From: Rutidosis leptorrhynchoides
Lineage: Eukaryota > Streptophyta > Magnoliopsida > Asterales > Asteraceae
Reading direction: 5' to 3'
DNA length: 64,000 bases
Assembly: GCF_046630445.1 (NCBI RefSeq)
Contig: NC_092336.1
Location: 205,439,001-205,503,000 of the forward strand
The notes under the pieces were generated by a model that was not told the origin of the DNA, searched no databases, and saw only the letters and a list, made by a program, of their open reading frames with translations. The translations under genes and the position numbers were made by a program. The stretch's first letter is position 1; every line of letters starts with the position of its first letter. Shown in pieces: positions 40,301-50,652 of the stretch.

Positions 40301-41810
40301 CCGAAAGGAGAGGATGGCACCTCTTCGTGTTCGGGCCCTGAACATCACCATTCATTCGAACCTCAATAGCCAAATCCGAGTAGCCCAAGATGAGGCTCTC
40401 AAGGAGGAGAATATTTCTCATGAACACTTGAACATTCTCGTCTCTCGATTCGAGGTTAAGGAGACTGGACTCCGATACTTCGCCGGAAGAATTTGGGTGC
40501 CTAGTTATGGGGATTTGCGAAGCCTCATTCTAGACGAAGCCCACAAGTCAAGATATTCGATTCATCCAGGAGCCGGTAAAATGTACCACGATCTCAAGGA
40601 ACAGTATTGGTGGCCTAATCTTAAGAAGGATGTTGCAACTTATGTTGGGAAGTGTTTGACTTGTTCAAAGATTAAGGTCGAACATCAGAGGCCCTTTGGG
40701 TTACTTCAGCAACCGAAAATCCCACAGTGGAAGTGGGAAAGGATAACGATGGACTTCATCATGAAACTACCAAAGACGGTGGGTGGATACGATACCATCT
40801 GGGTTATCGTTGACTGTCTAACCAAGTCTGCACACTTCTTAGCCATGAAAGAAACGGATACGATGGAAAAACTCACTCAACTATACATAAAGGAAATTGT
40901 ATCTTGTCATGGTGTGCCCTTATCGATTATTTCAGACAGAGATGCCCGTTTTGCTTCCAGATTTTGGCATTCTTTGCAAGAAGCCTTGGGGACTAGTCTC
41001 GACATGAGTATTGCGTATCACCCACAGACCGACGGACAAAGTGAACGCACGATTCAGACTTTGGAGGACATGTTGCGTGCTTGTGTTATTGATTTCGGAA
41101 AGGCTTGGGAAAGACATTTTCCGCTAGCCGAATTTTCTTACAACAAAAGCTATCATTCGAGTATTAATGCCTCACCTTTCGAAGCGTTGTATGGCCGCAA
41201 ATGCCGTTCTCCTATTTGTTGGGTCGAAGTAGGCGAAAAGCAAATCACTGGACTCGAACTCGTCCATGAAATAACCGAGAAGATTGTCCAAATTCAAGCG
41301 AGACTCAAGACGGCCCATGATTGCCAAAAGAGTTATGCCGACCTTAAACGTAAAGGCTTCCAATTCAACGTGGGTGACCGTGTAATGTTGAAGGTCCCAC
41401 TTTGGAAGGGTGTAATCCGTTTTGGAAAACGTGGGAAGCTCAACCCGCGATACATTGGTCCCTTCGAAATCTTGGAGCGTGTTGGACCCGTTGCTTACCG
41501 TCTGGATCTTCCGAATCAATTGAGCTCAGTTCATCCTACCTTCCACGTATCGAATTTAAAGAAGTGTCTTACTGAACCGGAACTTGTCATACCACTGGAG
41601 GAACTTACGATTGATGACAAACTCCACTTCGTGGAAGAACCTGTCGAAATTATGGACTGTGAGGTCAAAACCTTGAAACACAAAAAAATTCCGATCGTCT
41701 GAGTCCGATGGAATGCCAAACGAGGACCGGAGTTTACCTGGTAACGAGAGGATCAAATGATGCAGAAGTATCCTCACCTGTTCCCAACTCCTCCATCTAC
41801 CTCAGCTTAA
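37386..41810 (+). pseudogene. Tekay gag-pol, broken
   Basis: Gag starts at MANERSTPTVAQ. A frameshift lies near 37830-37870, then stops TAG (38219-38221) and TAA (38279-38281) fall inside the tandem zinc knuckles; the intact knuckle is [14 protein letters not shown]. Pol follows in the same frame: protease [11 protein letters not shown] ([19 protein letters not shown] at about 39532), RNase H with a second frameshift near 40110-40135, then integrase with [19 protein letters not shown] and [11 protein letters not shown]. The C-terminus is chromodomain-like and has two more stops, TGA 41700-41702 and TAA 41742-41744, before the natural stop at 41808. RT motif A reads [10 protein letters not shown], so the catalytic Asp is replaced by Tyr (codon 39347-39349). 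Confidence 0.93.
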
Positions 41811-41833
41811 AATTTCGGGACGAAATTTTCTTT

Positions 41834-41846
41834 AATAGGTGGGTAA
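41834..41846 (+). other. Tekay polypurine tract
   Basis: AATAGGTGGGTAA directly precedes the TGTAACGACC start of the 3' LTR. Confidence 0.8.
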
Positions 41847-42842
41847 TGTAACGACCCTGGATTTTCCAACTTATATTAATAATATTTATTATTAATACTT
41901 GCGCTTTAATAAATGTATGCTTATACATTTTACTTGTTACCGTATTTGACTTTCCATGTCCCGACTCGTCTTTTCGACACGTGCTTTTCATGAATAATAT
42001 TTAGAAATATTATTTACGTTCATAATTAATTGTAATTAATTATTTCTAATTAACTAATGTAAGTAGTTAATTACTTGGGCATTCTACTAATTTGTTGCTT
42101 ACTTATACTCGGGCTTATATTAATGGACTTGGACTATCAAGCCCACCCTACATCACTTAATGGACTACTTAATGAGCCCATCTTTATGCTAATGATACAT
42201 TAAGCTAAACAAGGATTAATTAAGTTAAGTGAGGAGACAAATGTTTCAAGCATGCATGATCACTTTCCCATGCATTTAACTTTATACCTCTTCCTAGCAT
42301 GCACCATCTTCTCACACATGAAAGAGAAAGTTGACCACCCCTTTTTGGAGCTCCAAACCGTCGACATTAGGGGCTAGGGGAGTGAGCTCCATTTCTTTTT
42401 TTTTTTGCTACTTATTTGCTAGTTTACACTTCATTTTTCACACATCATTCTTACACTACTTTCACTTTTTTTTTTCTCTCTAAATTGTAAGTAACAACTT
42501 TATTTTTCTTTCTTCTTTTTCCTTTAAAAATCACCAAGTATCATCATCAATTTACTAGTTTGTTGTTTGTTGTTAAAGATCAAACTTTCTAGTTGTATCT
42601 TCATGGATCTTGCTTCTTCCATCCTTTGCTTTGATGAAGAACCAAGAACAAGGATCTAAGCTTGTTAGCTTATGGTTCTACACTTGAGATATTATAAAGA
42701 TCTAAAGTTCATAAGCTTTAAGATCTTACTTGTGTTCATGTTTTGTAAACTTAAGGTTTATTTTCTTAAGATCCAAGCTTTGGCTTGAATCTTCTTATGT
42801 ATGAAACAAACATGAACTTGTTACTTGTACTTAGTTTTTTTC
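41847..42842 (+). repeat. Tekay 3' LTR, truncated
   Basis: It matches 20309-21300 nearly base for base, then stops at the LTR end of the minus-strand Athila (42843). Confidence 0.92.
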
Positions 42843-44751
42843 TGATGTGTGCGAGGTGTAGTACGTAATACTATTAATTTTACTACGAAATACTATTAAA
42901 TACGATACAATTTAACACAAGTTATTTATTTATTTATTGAATGGATATACCTAAACCTTGCTACAACACTTATAGGCAGTGTACCTAATCGTAGAGTAGT
43001 GTAGTTTTTAGTAAGTCCGGTTCGTTCCACAGGGAAACGACTAAATTTAACGCTATATTATATTTTAAACTATATTTGTATATAAATAGTATTATTATTA
43101 TTATTATAAAAAGGGTTTTTACCGTTTAGTGACAGGTTTGGCGATTTTATGTCTTGAGTCACAATTAAAACCTAATGTAAAATATTAAATATAAATATAA
43201 CTTAATTTAAAGCATAAAGTAAATGACGATAAAAAATGCGATAATTAAAAGTACGATAATTAAAATACGATAAATAAAATGACGATAAATTAAAGTAAGA
43301 TGAAATATGAAATAAAGAAATTATGCTTATTTAAACTTTCGTAAACATGATGTTCGACGTGTTGATTTTAATTTATTTCCATGGGTTAATTGTCATTTGT
43401 CCTGGATTATTTGATATGTCCATCTGGTTTTTGTCCATAACAGTCCATCGGTCATAAATATAAAGTGCGAGTGTCCTCGTCAAATTATCCTTATACCCGA
43501 AGTCAAATATTCCAACTAATTAGGGACTTAAACTGTAATAAGGTTTTAATACATTGTTAATGATTACACCAGGTTATCGACTGTGTGCAATCCAAGGTTT
43601 TAATACTTTATTAACAATTACACCAAGTGTCCTTGTATGTAATCCACCCCTGTTTTAATGAGTCCATTGACTATTAATCCATCCCCGTGTCCGGTTAAAT
43701 GAACGATTATTAGTATTTATAAATATCCCGCCCATCGTATCTGATCGAGTGTATGTGGTTATTTATAATTACCTCAAATTGTAAATCTCTATATTAAATT
43801 AACAAAATATCATTCAGTTAAACAAATATAAAGCCCATTAATAGCCCATAGTCCAATTTCCATAAGTGTCGGTCTTTTGTCCAAACCCCAATTATGGTCC
43901 AAAACCCAATAATCCCATCTTTAATATTTAGTCCAACATCACGATTACTTCGGATTAAATAAACATAATAATAATTTAGCTACGAGACATTAATTTAAAA
44001 AGGTTGAACATAACTTACAATGAGTATTAATCGCGTAGTGTTACACGGACAGAATTTTGACTTACAAACTTAAAACATTCACCACTATAACCTTATTATT
44101 ATTAACTTAAAATTAAAATTATAATTAAAATTATACATATAAATATATTGAGAGAGAGTAATATATATGATATGGTGTCAAAATTCGTCGACCAAATGCT
44201 TCAATTTATAGGACCTGACCTGCTACAGCAAGCCATGCGATCGTATGGGATTTAGGCAGGCTGGCCATGCGATTGCATGGTAGCCTTTTCCTACTCACAC
44301 ATGATTCCAAAACGTGGGTTGCGCGTATTTATTTAATATATAATATAATATATATAATTTTATATAATTAATTATATATTATATTATATTCTTGTGCATT
44401 GTTGACTTGTAATTTTAGCTCCGTTGCGTCGCGCGTTGATAGTTGGTTCATGTTCCGTTTTCGGATTTTCGAACGTCCTTGCGTACTATTTAATATCTTG
44501 TACTTTGCGTTCTGCGGCTCGTACTCTTGTAATTTTGAGACGTTTCTCATCAATAAATTGAACCACTTGGATTGTACTTTGTACTCTTTAGCGTTTTGGT
44601 CGTTTGCATCTTCAAATCGTCGAATCCGTCTTTTGTCTTCACCTTTTATTATTTAAATGAATATCACTTGTAAATAGAACAATTGCAACTAAAAGCTTGT
44701 CTTTCTTGAAAGATAATGCTATGAAATATATGTTCGTTTTTAGTATTATCA
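42843..44751 (-). repeat. 3' LTR of the minus-strand Athila
   Basis: 1909 bp. On the minus strand it starts TGATAATACTAAAAACGAAC, like the plus Athila LTR (TGATAATGC at 54083), and ends CGCACACATCA. It contains repeated TATCGCA/TAATTATCG words (reverse of 43200-43300) and the paired palindromes upstream of a TATA box. Confidence 0.92.
44205..44280 (-). promoter_or_regulatory. TATA box and paired palindromes, minus Athila LTR
   Basis: Minus-strand TATAAA (reverse of 44205-44210) is preceded by CCATGCGATCGTATGG (44233-44248) and CCATGCGATTGCATGG (44265-44280). Each is a CCATGCGATCGCATGG palindrome with one C-to-T change. Centres are 32 bp apart, and the gap between the nearer palindrome and the TATA box is 22 bp. 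Confidence 0.85.
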
Positions 44752-44770
44752 AATATTCCCACACTTGAGC
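44752..44770 (-). other. Polypurine tract of the minus Athila
   Basis: The minus strand reads CTCAAGTGTGGGAATATT immediately before the TGATAATAC start of the 3' LTR. Confidence 0.8.
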
Positions 44771-46872
44771 GTTGCTTGTCCTCAACCAATATAAAACTTG
44801 AATATAACTTTACTAGAATCACTTCTTTATTCTTTACACTTTGTACATCAGTGATTTTAATATGGGGGTATGAACAATGATAGTAACGATATGGTTTACA
44901 GTCCCACATGACTATAAAATTTAGATCCTTTAGGAAATTGGATCTTTTAAAAATTCAATCTAGCTTTTACCCTAGATAAGTTTTCCGGAATAACCTTCAC
45001 CGGTGTTTGCAAAATGTTTTTTGTGGGTTTCAGATTTGAAAATTTTAGCTCAAAACTTGCAATTTTGTGTCACCCACTTGCTAACCTTGTATTGGGAAAG
45101 CAACAAATCCAGTATACTTGCTCCGTATAATACCTTTCGGGTAAACTACCGTCCGGTTGTAAAGGAAAGTGTTGAACAAGCAACTGTTAAGGCAATGTCT
45201 AATGACATGCTTTTGATTATGGTCTATATCGTGTCGGATGCAATTACTATCCTTTGTAAGAGCAATAGTAAAGATCACCCTATAGTTTTTCGGTCTGACA
45301 CAAGGTCCTGTCTTCGACCATGTTATGCAATCACCGTTCTTATGGTTGACACCCGATTTGGTTCAGGTGACCTAATGAATTTCAGGTGAATTCCTAGGAT
45401 TTTACGTTCAATGGTAATGAACGCATTAAAAATAGGTTTTCAGAAAACAAATCGGTTTGTAATTTGATCAAAATATTTTCTTGTTCAAGCTCGAGTTTAG
45501 ATATCATCGAATTTCATGAGTTTGTAATTCTCAATCTTTAAGGGCAATCTCAAAGATTGAGTAATATCAGGCTTAAAAGCTGATTTTAGATCTTTAAGGA
45601 GATTATCCTTTCTGGAGATCTGATTCATTAGTCTTATAAGCTAATTTGCATGGTGCCTTCCCATTGTACGAAACAGATCCTCTCATGGTTAGGATAAGTC
45701 TGACCACTTGGCAACCCTGTTTGATGCTGAGGTCCGTGGATTTCCAGCTGATTTTCGAGAAAACTTTTCAAGGTTTTTCGTAGACTCTACAACTGGTCTG
45801 GACGACAACTTCCTGACCTAAATCAAGAAGCGCGTGTCTTTTTCTCGGAAGACTTTACTTCCTTTTAAATCAAGTGGCACATTTCTTTTAAATATATTAT
45901 AAGAAATCGGGTAAAACTGATAAAATTGTCCAAAACAAAAGTATCTTCAATTATTTGTACAAAAATATGTGATATAAGTTCTAAATAACTTGGTAAATTT
46001 TTCCCACACTTGACTTTTTTTTTTTCTTTCTTTGCCTTTTTATTCTCCTCTATTCCATTTTAAATGAATTCAAGCGTTTTGAGTTGTTTCTCAATTTATG
46101 TCCTTTCCGAGGTAACAATAATTTCGGTGTTAACATCTAGTTTTATCGTTCATAAATATGTATAAACATGATTTTGAGTTCATTTAGTTAAAAAAATTTT
46201 AAAATTTTTACTAGAAGTGGGTAATCAGTATATAAGACGACGGCTGTTCTTTATTATCATAGAGCACTAGATTCTAATACAACTACTGCGTTACTAGTAA
46301 AGTTTAACGGTGGCTATTAAACCAAGTGTATAAGTCAATTTTTTAAAAATCCGGAAGAATTTAATCCCTTCCCACACTTAAGATCTTGCAATGTCCTCAT
46401 TTGCAAGAAATCAGTTAACAATTTAAATTATTGAGGGTGATTAGCGTAGAAAAATGATTAAATTTTATCAAAGTTTCCAAACATATTGTTGTTTGTGTTG
46501 AATGATAAATGGTGCACATCATTTGTTCATTCATGCAGTTGTTATATCACATTTATTTTGCATTTTGTCGTCAAAATTAGTTGCTTTTGCTGAACTTAAT
46601 TTTAGTCTTTGAAAATGCGTTGTTTTACCCTGTTGTGTACATGAGATAAAATACATACAATACAAATATAAACATGCATGGTAATTTGAAATGAGACTTA
46701 ATATCCCACTTTCAAATTACAAAAATGAAATATTAGTACAAAATAATAAAAATGTTAAACATTACATAAGAGTATTAATATGGTAAATGTTTAACATAAA
46801 TAGATAAAAATAATAAAAGATAAGAAATCACCAATGGAACACTATTGATTTGGATAGGGATTCCAGTTCATA
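44771..46872 (-). other. 3' non-coding region of the minus Athila
   Basis: About 2.1 kb between the env-position ORF and the LTR, typical for Athila elements. The plus-strand frame at 45003-45389 is antisense with no recognised similarity. Confidence 0.6.
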
Positions 46873-49020
46873 TCATCGCTCGGGTTCCATGGTTGGTGAT
46901 AGGTGTCCTAGTAGGCTTGGTTGGGGTCGTAGGTCAAAGGGTGGTCGCATGTCGGGCTGATGTGGTGGATAAAAAGCAGGCCGAGTCGGGATGTAGTTAT
47001 TTGGTACCTGATATGATAGCTGGCTCATGATTTGGTGCTGATGAACTTGCCAACTATTGTGTTGGCGTTGCCTGGATCGCTCATACTCATTTGCGGCTTG
47101 CCACTGCTCATACTGACGATGCCTATCCTCATTACTCATTTCCACCTCATCTATACGCTGGAAAACGTCAGTAAAACTATCCCTAATGACATCCCTGATG
47201 TCATCTGCTTCCTCCATCTCCTCATTCGAACCCCTCTCTACATGTAGATGGGTGCCCTGATATGGTATTGGCATATTATGCCTCCGTTTTAGTACCTTTG
47301 CACCCTGATAAACCTGTAAATCTATAGTATCAGTTTGTTCCTCAACTACCATCATTGGAACCCCATGTTCCCTATCTACACCTAAGTATTCTCTAATGAG
47401 AGTAACAAAAATACCTCCTCCTATTATTCCCCCGTCCTGTATACCTTCCACAACTTTGGACAAATTATACCCAACACAGTAGGGAATATTAACAAAGCCT
47501 CTAGTGTCTCGAATGCACTTAAGGTAAATAAATCGTTTAGAGTCATTTTCTCCTTGTTTTTACCTCTTTGTGTAATCGAGTTAGCTAAAAATCTATGTAT
47601 TATACGGAGCTTGGCTCTATTAATATCTAAATAGGAGTGTCTTCCTCCCCGTGTAAAAACATTAAAATTTGACATACGCCTCCATACGGCGTTAGCGTCA
47701 AAATCTCTATCTACCCTCTTACCGTGACAAATTAAAGCTGTACAATCAGGTGATAATAATTCAGTGGGGGTGTAAATCTGTAAAGCTCTAGCCATGTCTA
47801 TCATAGACATCCTGTACATCCTACCTCCAAGTAAAAACCTAAGAAAACTCTTATCGTCTAACCTATCTACATCCTTATTTAAGGCTATAGTACTCATTAG
47901 CTCAACACACCACTCCTTATATACAGGCCTACGATTGGTAAATAAACGTTCCCAATCAGTAAAAGAAGAGCTGCCATATCTTTGGGTTAGATGCTGCCTA
48001 ACTGGGTTAGCTAGGTGGACCCTTTCCAAAGGCTCCCAATCTATTACCCTTGGTACTTCTACATTTTTGGTCCAAAGCTTAAATTTGTTACTTTGGTACG
48101 TCGGATAATCTCTCCAACTTCTATCAAACCTTAGATTGGGGTGTAACTCCTGTTCATGAATTCTTGAGTGTTCTATTACATGGTGAACCAGAAATACTGT
48201 GTAGGCAATAAAAATTGTGGTTCTGGTTCATAGTATGGCACGTGTTGATCATAATGTTGTAGTTGTTCAGGTTGTGGTTTCGGTTGCGGTTCTTGATCAG
48301 GTTCTTGTTCAGGTCGTCTAGACGATGATACACCGTCCGTATCTGTATTTCTCTGCAAAACACATTAAACACAAAATTTGTGCATCCAAATATGCATTAG
48401 TGTTAGCAAAATAATAAATTAAAACAATTACAATAACATGTTTAATCCATATTAAACTTATACTCATTTTCATATTTTTATCAATTCTACAATTTTTCAA
48501 ATAAGCACATATGAAAATACATACATTGTTCCTAAGTATTCTACTCAAATAACATGTTAAAATAACCATTACTAGCAATTAAACAAGTTTCAAATGGCAA
48601 TTACATCAAAATAATCAAGTTTATGAATTTTAGACTTAAAAAGTCCACTTTGATGTTCAAAAATCATGTTTAGGATCAAAGTTTGGATCATTTAGCTACC
48701 TAAACATGTTATACTACTTAATTTAGCAATAATCCATAACAAAAATCAGCCATAACTTGTATATATCAAAAAGCCCCAAATTGCTCAAGAACACAAACCC
48801 TAGATTTCTAAAAATTTTGAAGTTTAAGGCTTCAAATCATGACAAATAGCATCAATCTAGGTTATACATGCATAATATACTAACAATTTAACTCTAATTA
48901 TACTAGAAATTATCAAAATAAGATTATTGCAATTAATTGAAATTATCACAAAAATTAGGAAATTTAGGAGTTTTGGGGTGAAATTTTTACCTTTTTGCTC
49001 CCAAATCCGAAGAAAGGCAT
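46873..49020 (-). pseudogene. Env-position ORF (ATHILA ORF1 family) with one intron
   Basis: Exon 1 (49020-48991) encodes MPFFGFGSKK and ends at a GT donor (GTAAAAAT). Exon 2 begins at 48352 after TTTTGCAG and continues in phase with a Pro/Gln/Glu-rich N-terminus. The middle carries DWERLFTNRRPVYKEW, FLLGGRMYRMS, a basic HRFLANSI block and GGIFVTLIREYLG, the pattern of the ATHILA ORF-1 family found downstream of pol. Frame breaks lie near 48180 and near 47465; the end is at 46873. I see no signal peptide or clear membrane anchor, so the env name rests on position only. Spliced env-position transcripts are known for barley Bagy-2. The paired palindromes lie about 150 bp upstream of the exon 1 ATG. 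Confidence 0.78.
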
Positions 49021-50065
49021 GATTATAGCGGATTATTGTGACGAATTTCGTGAATTTTGGTTGAAAAATGAAGATTTTTCGGTGGTTTGTGGGAGTAAAT
49101 AGCGTATGTGTTTGTGATTGTTATGAGACAGAAACAGGTCTACTGCCTTTGTAATCTGTCCAGTTTTTGTGGTCCATGCGACCGCATGGTTTCTAGGCAC
49201 AAACCCCATGCGATCGCATGGGGTGTAATTCTTTTTTTTTTAAACCTTTATCTTGTAAAACACTTAATTAATTTAATTTTAAAAATTTGTTTCTTTTTAG
49301 AATGAGGGCGTTTCGGTACGTTGACCTAATTCGTCCCTCGAAAAATTTTAAAATTTGTCACTTTAAAGAGATTGTTTTAAAAACAAAGATTTTTGGGTTT
49401 TTTAAATGTTTTTGGCATACTTTAATTCAATAAGATTAAAAATAATGATAATAAAATTTCTCGTCCCGCCCTTGGGTAAAGCAATTTCGGTTCAACGACC
49501 TAGTTTTCAACTTACGACGAATTTTAAAAATCAATTTTTTAACTTAATGAAATAAAGTAAATTTTTGTTTTTAAATTCACACCAGACTTAAATTTAAAAT
49601 GCATAGAATAAAATTTCATTAAAATACTAATATTTTTACAATCTTAGATTTGAAAATATAGTTATATATTAATTAATTTTTTTAAACAAGATAAAAATAA
49701 AAATAAAAATCTTTTTGGTCTTTTATCCCACTTTAATCAATCAAATATTAACAAAAATATACGTCCCTCTTTTTGGGTAAAGTAATTTCGGCTATATTAC
49801 CTAGTTTTACTACTGACGAATTTCTGAAATATTTTGAACTGATTGATTAAAGATATTTATACCTTATGAATAAACGGTAAATTTCGTAGTGATGTAATAA
49901 ATTTTTGTATGATATCAATAATTTCGATTTCGCATACCTAATTTTATTGAATATCAATTTAATACTTTATAGCAAACGATTCAGCGTTTATTATCAAAAG
50001 GTTAAAAGCAATAAAATTAAATAAAAAAATAAAAACTGTACATACCTACCTGTGAGATAGAATTC
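49021..50065 (-). other. Non-coding region between accessory ORF and env-position ORF
   Basis: AT-rich apart from the paired palindromes at 49174-49223. The words CGTCCC..GGGTAAAG.AATTTCGG occur twice (about 49463-49490 and 49762-49790), suggesting an internal duplication. No ORF of note. Confidence 0.55.
49174..49223 (-). promoter_or_regulatory. Paired palindromes upstream of the env-position ORF
   Basis: CCATGCGACCGCATGG (49174-49189) and the perfect 20 bp palindrome CCCCATGCGATCGCATGGGG (49204-49223). Centres are exactly 32 bp apart and the core is the same as in this element's LTR. No canonical TATA box stands 22 bp downstream here. Confidence 0.85.
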
Positions 50066-50479
50066 TCAGAGACCTGCTTTAGCCGACTCATAGGAGAGTC
50101 GTGTGATTTGGTTTTCCATAGCTACATAAGCGTAGCCTCGATTTTTCAATAACTTTTCTTCTAAACATATGAACGGTCCTTCTCTGCATAGAGTAACAAA
50201 TTCGGTATTTGAATATGTTTGATTGTTCGAACATTTCCCTTCGTGTGACCATTTTCCGCATTTATGACATCTTTCAAGGTGTCGTGCTCTTCTTTTTGTT
50301 GCGGATTTTGATTTTCCTTTACCAAAATGTGTCTTATGATGATTCTTCCTGAGTTCTTTCCTCACTTCGTCCATTTTTCCTCTTATGAATGATACCAGTT
50401 CACTCGGGAAGATGTTATTATGTTTAGTAATCATAGCGTGTAGTAGTAGACCATGGTTTAGATCAAAGGAATTCTTCAT
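50066..50479 (-). CDS. Small basic zinc-knuckle ORF between pol and env-position ORF
   Basis: 137 codons starting MKNSFDLNHGLLLHAM and ending with a stop at 50066. A basic central stretch (KGKSKSATKRRARHLER) is followed by CHKCGKWSHEGKC, a CX2CX4HX3C knuckle-like motif, suggesting nucleic-acid binding. It is open and complete although pol on the same element is riddled with stops. It lies about 170 bp after the pol stop, in the same orientation. The plus-strand Athila keeps only its first 16 codons (starting at 63321) before an insertion, so the ORF belongs to the family rather than arising by chance. I do not recognise a named family; function is inferred from composition. Confidence 0.65.
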   Translation of the reverse strand: MKNSFDLNHGLLLHAMITKHNNIFPSELVSFIRGKMDEVRKELRKNHHKTHFGKGKSKSATKRRARHLERCHKCGKWSHEGKCSNNQTYSNTEFVTLCREGPFICLEEKLLKNRGYAYVAMENQITRLSYESAKAGL

Positions 50480-50652
50480 CTCGTAAAACCTAAAAGAAAT
50501 AAAAATTCAGAATGGAGGGAGAAGACTAGTTCTTTAGGGTCTGCTAGGGAAAGACCATTCAGATTTCATTTTCGAGAACTACACGAAAACAGAACATCTA
50601 ACTCTAACGGAAATTCATATTACCCTTAAAAGATTCGAACCTTCCCACACTT

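Larger units (their letters stand above)
44756..50652 (-). repeat. Exact 11-mer TTCCCACACTT repeated four times
   Basis: TTCCCACACTT on the plus strand (AAGTGTGGGAA on the element's sense strand) occurs at 44756-44766 (the polypurine tract), 46001-46011, 46369-46379 and 50642-50652 (just after the pol stop). The plus Athila has AAGTGTGGGGAG just after its pol stop (63148). Confidence 0.8.

Noticed and set aside
45003..45389. 128-codon plus-strand frame
   Set aside because: It lies antisense in the 3' non-coding region of the minus Athila and shows no similarity.
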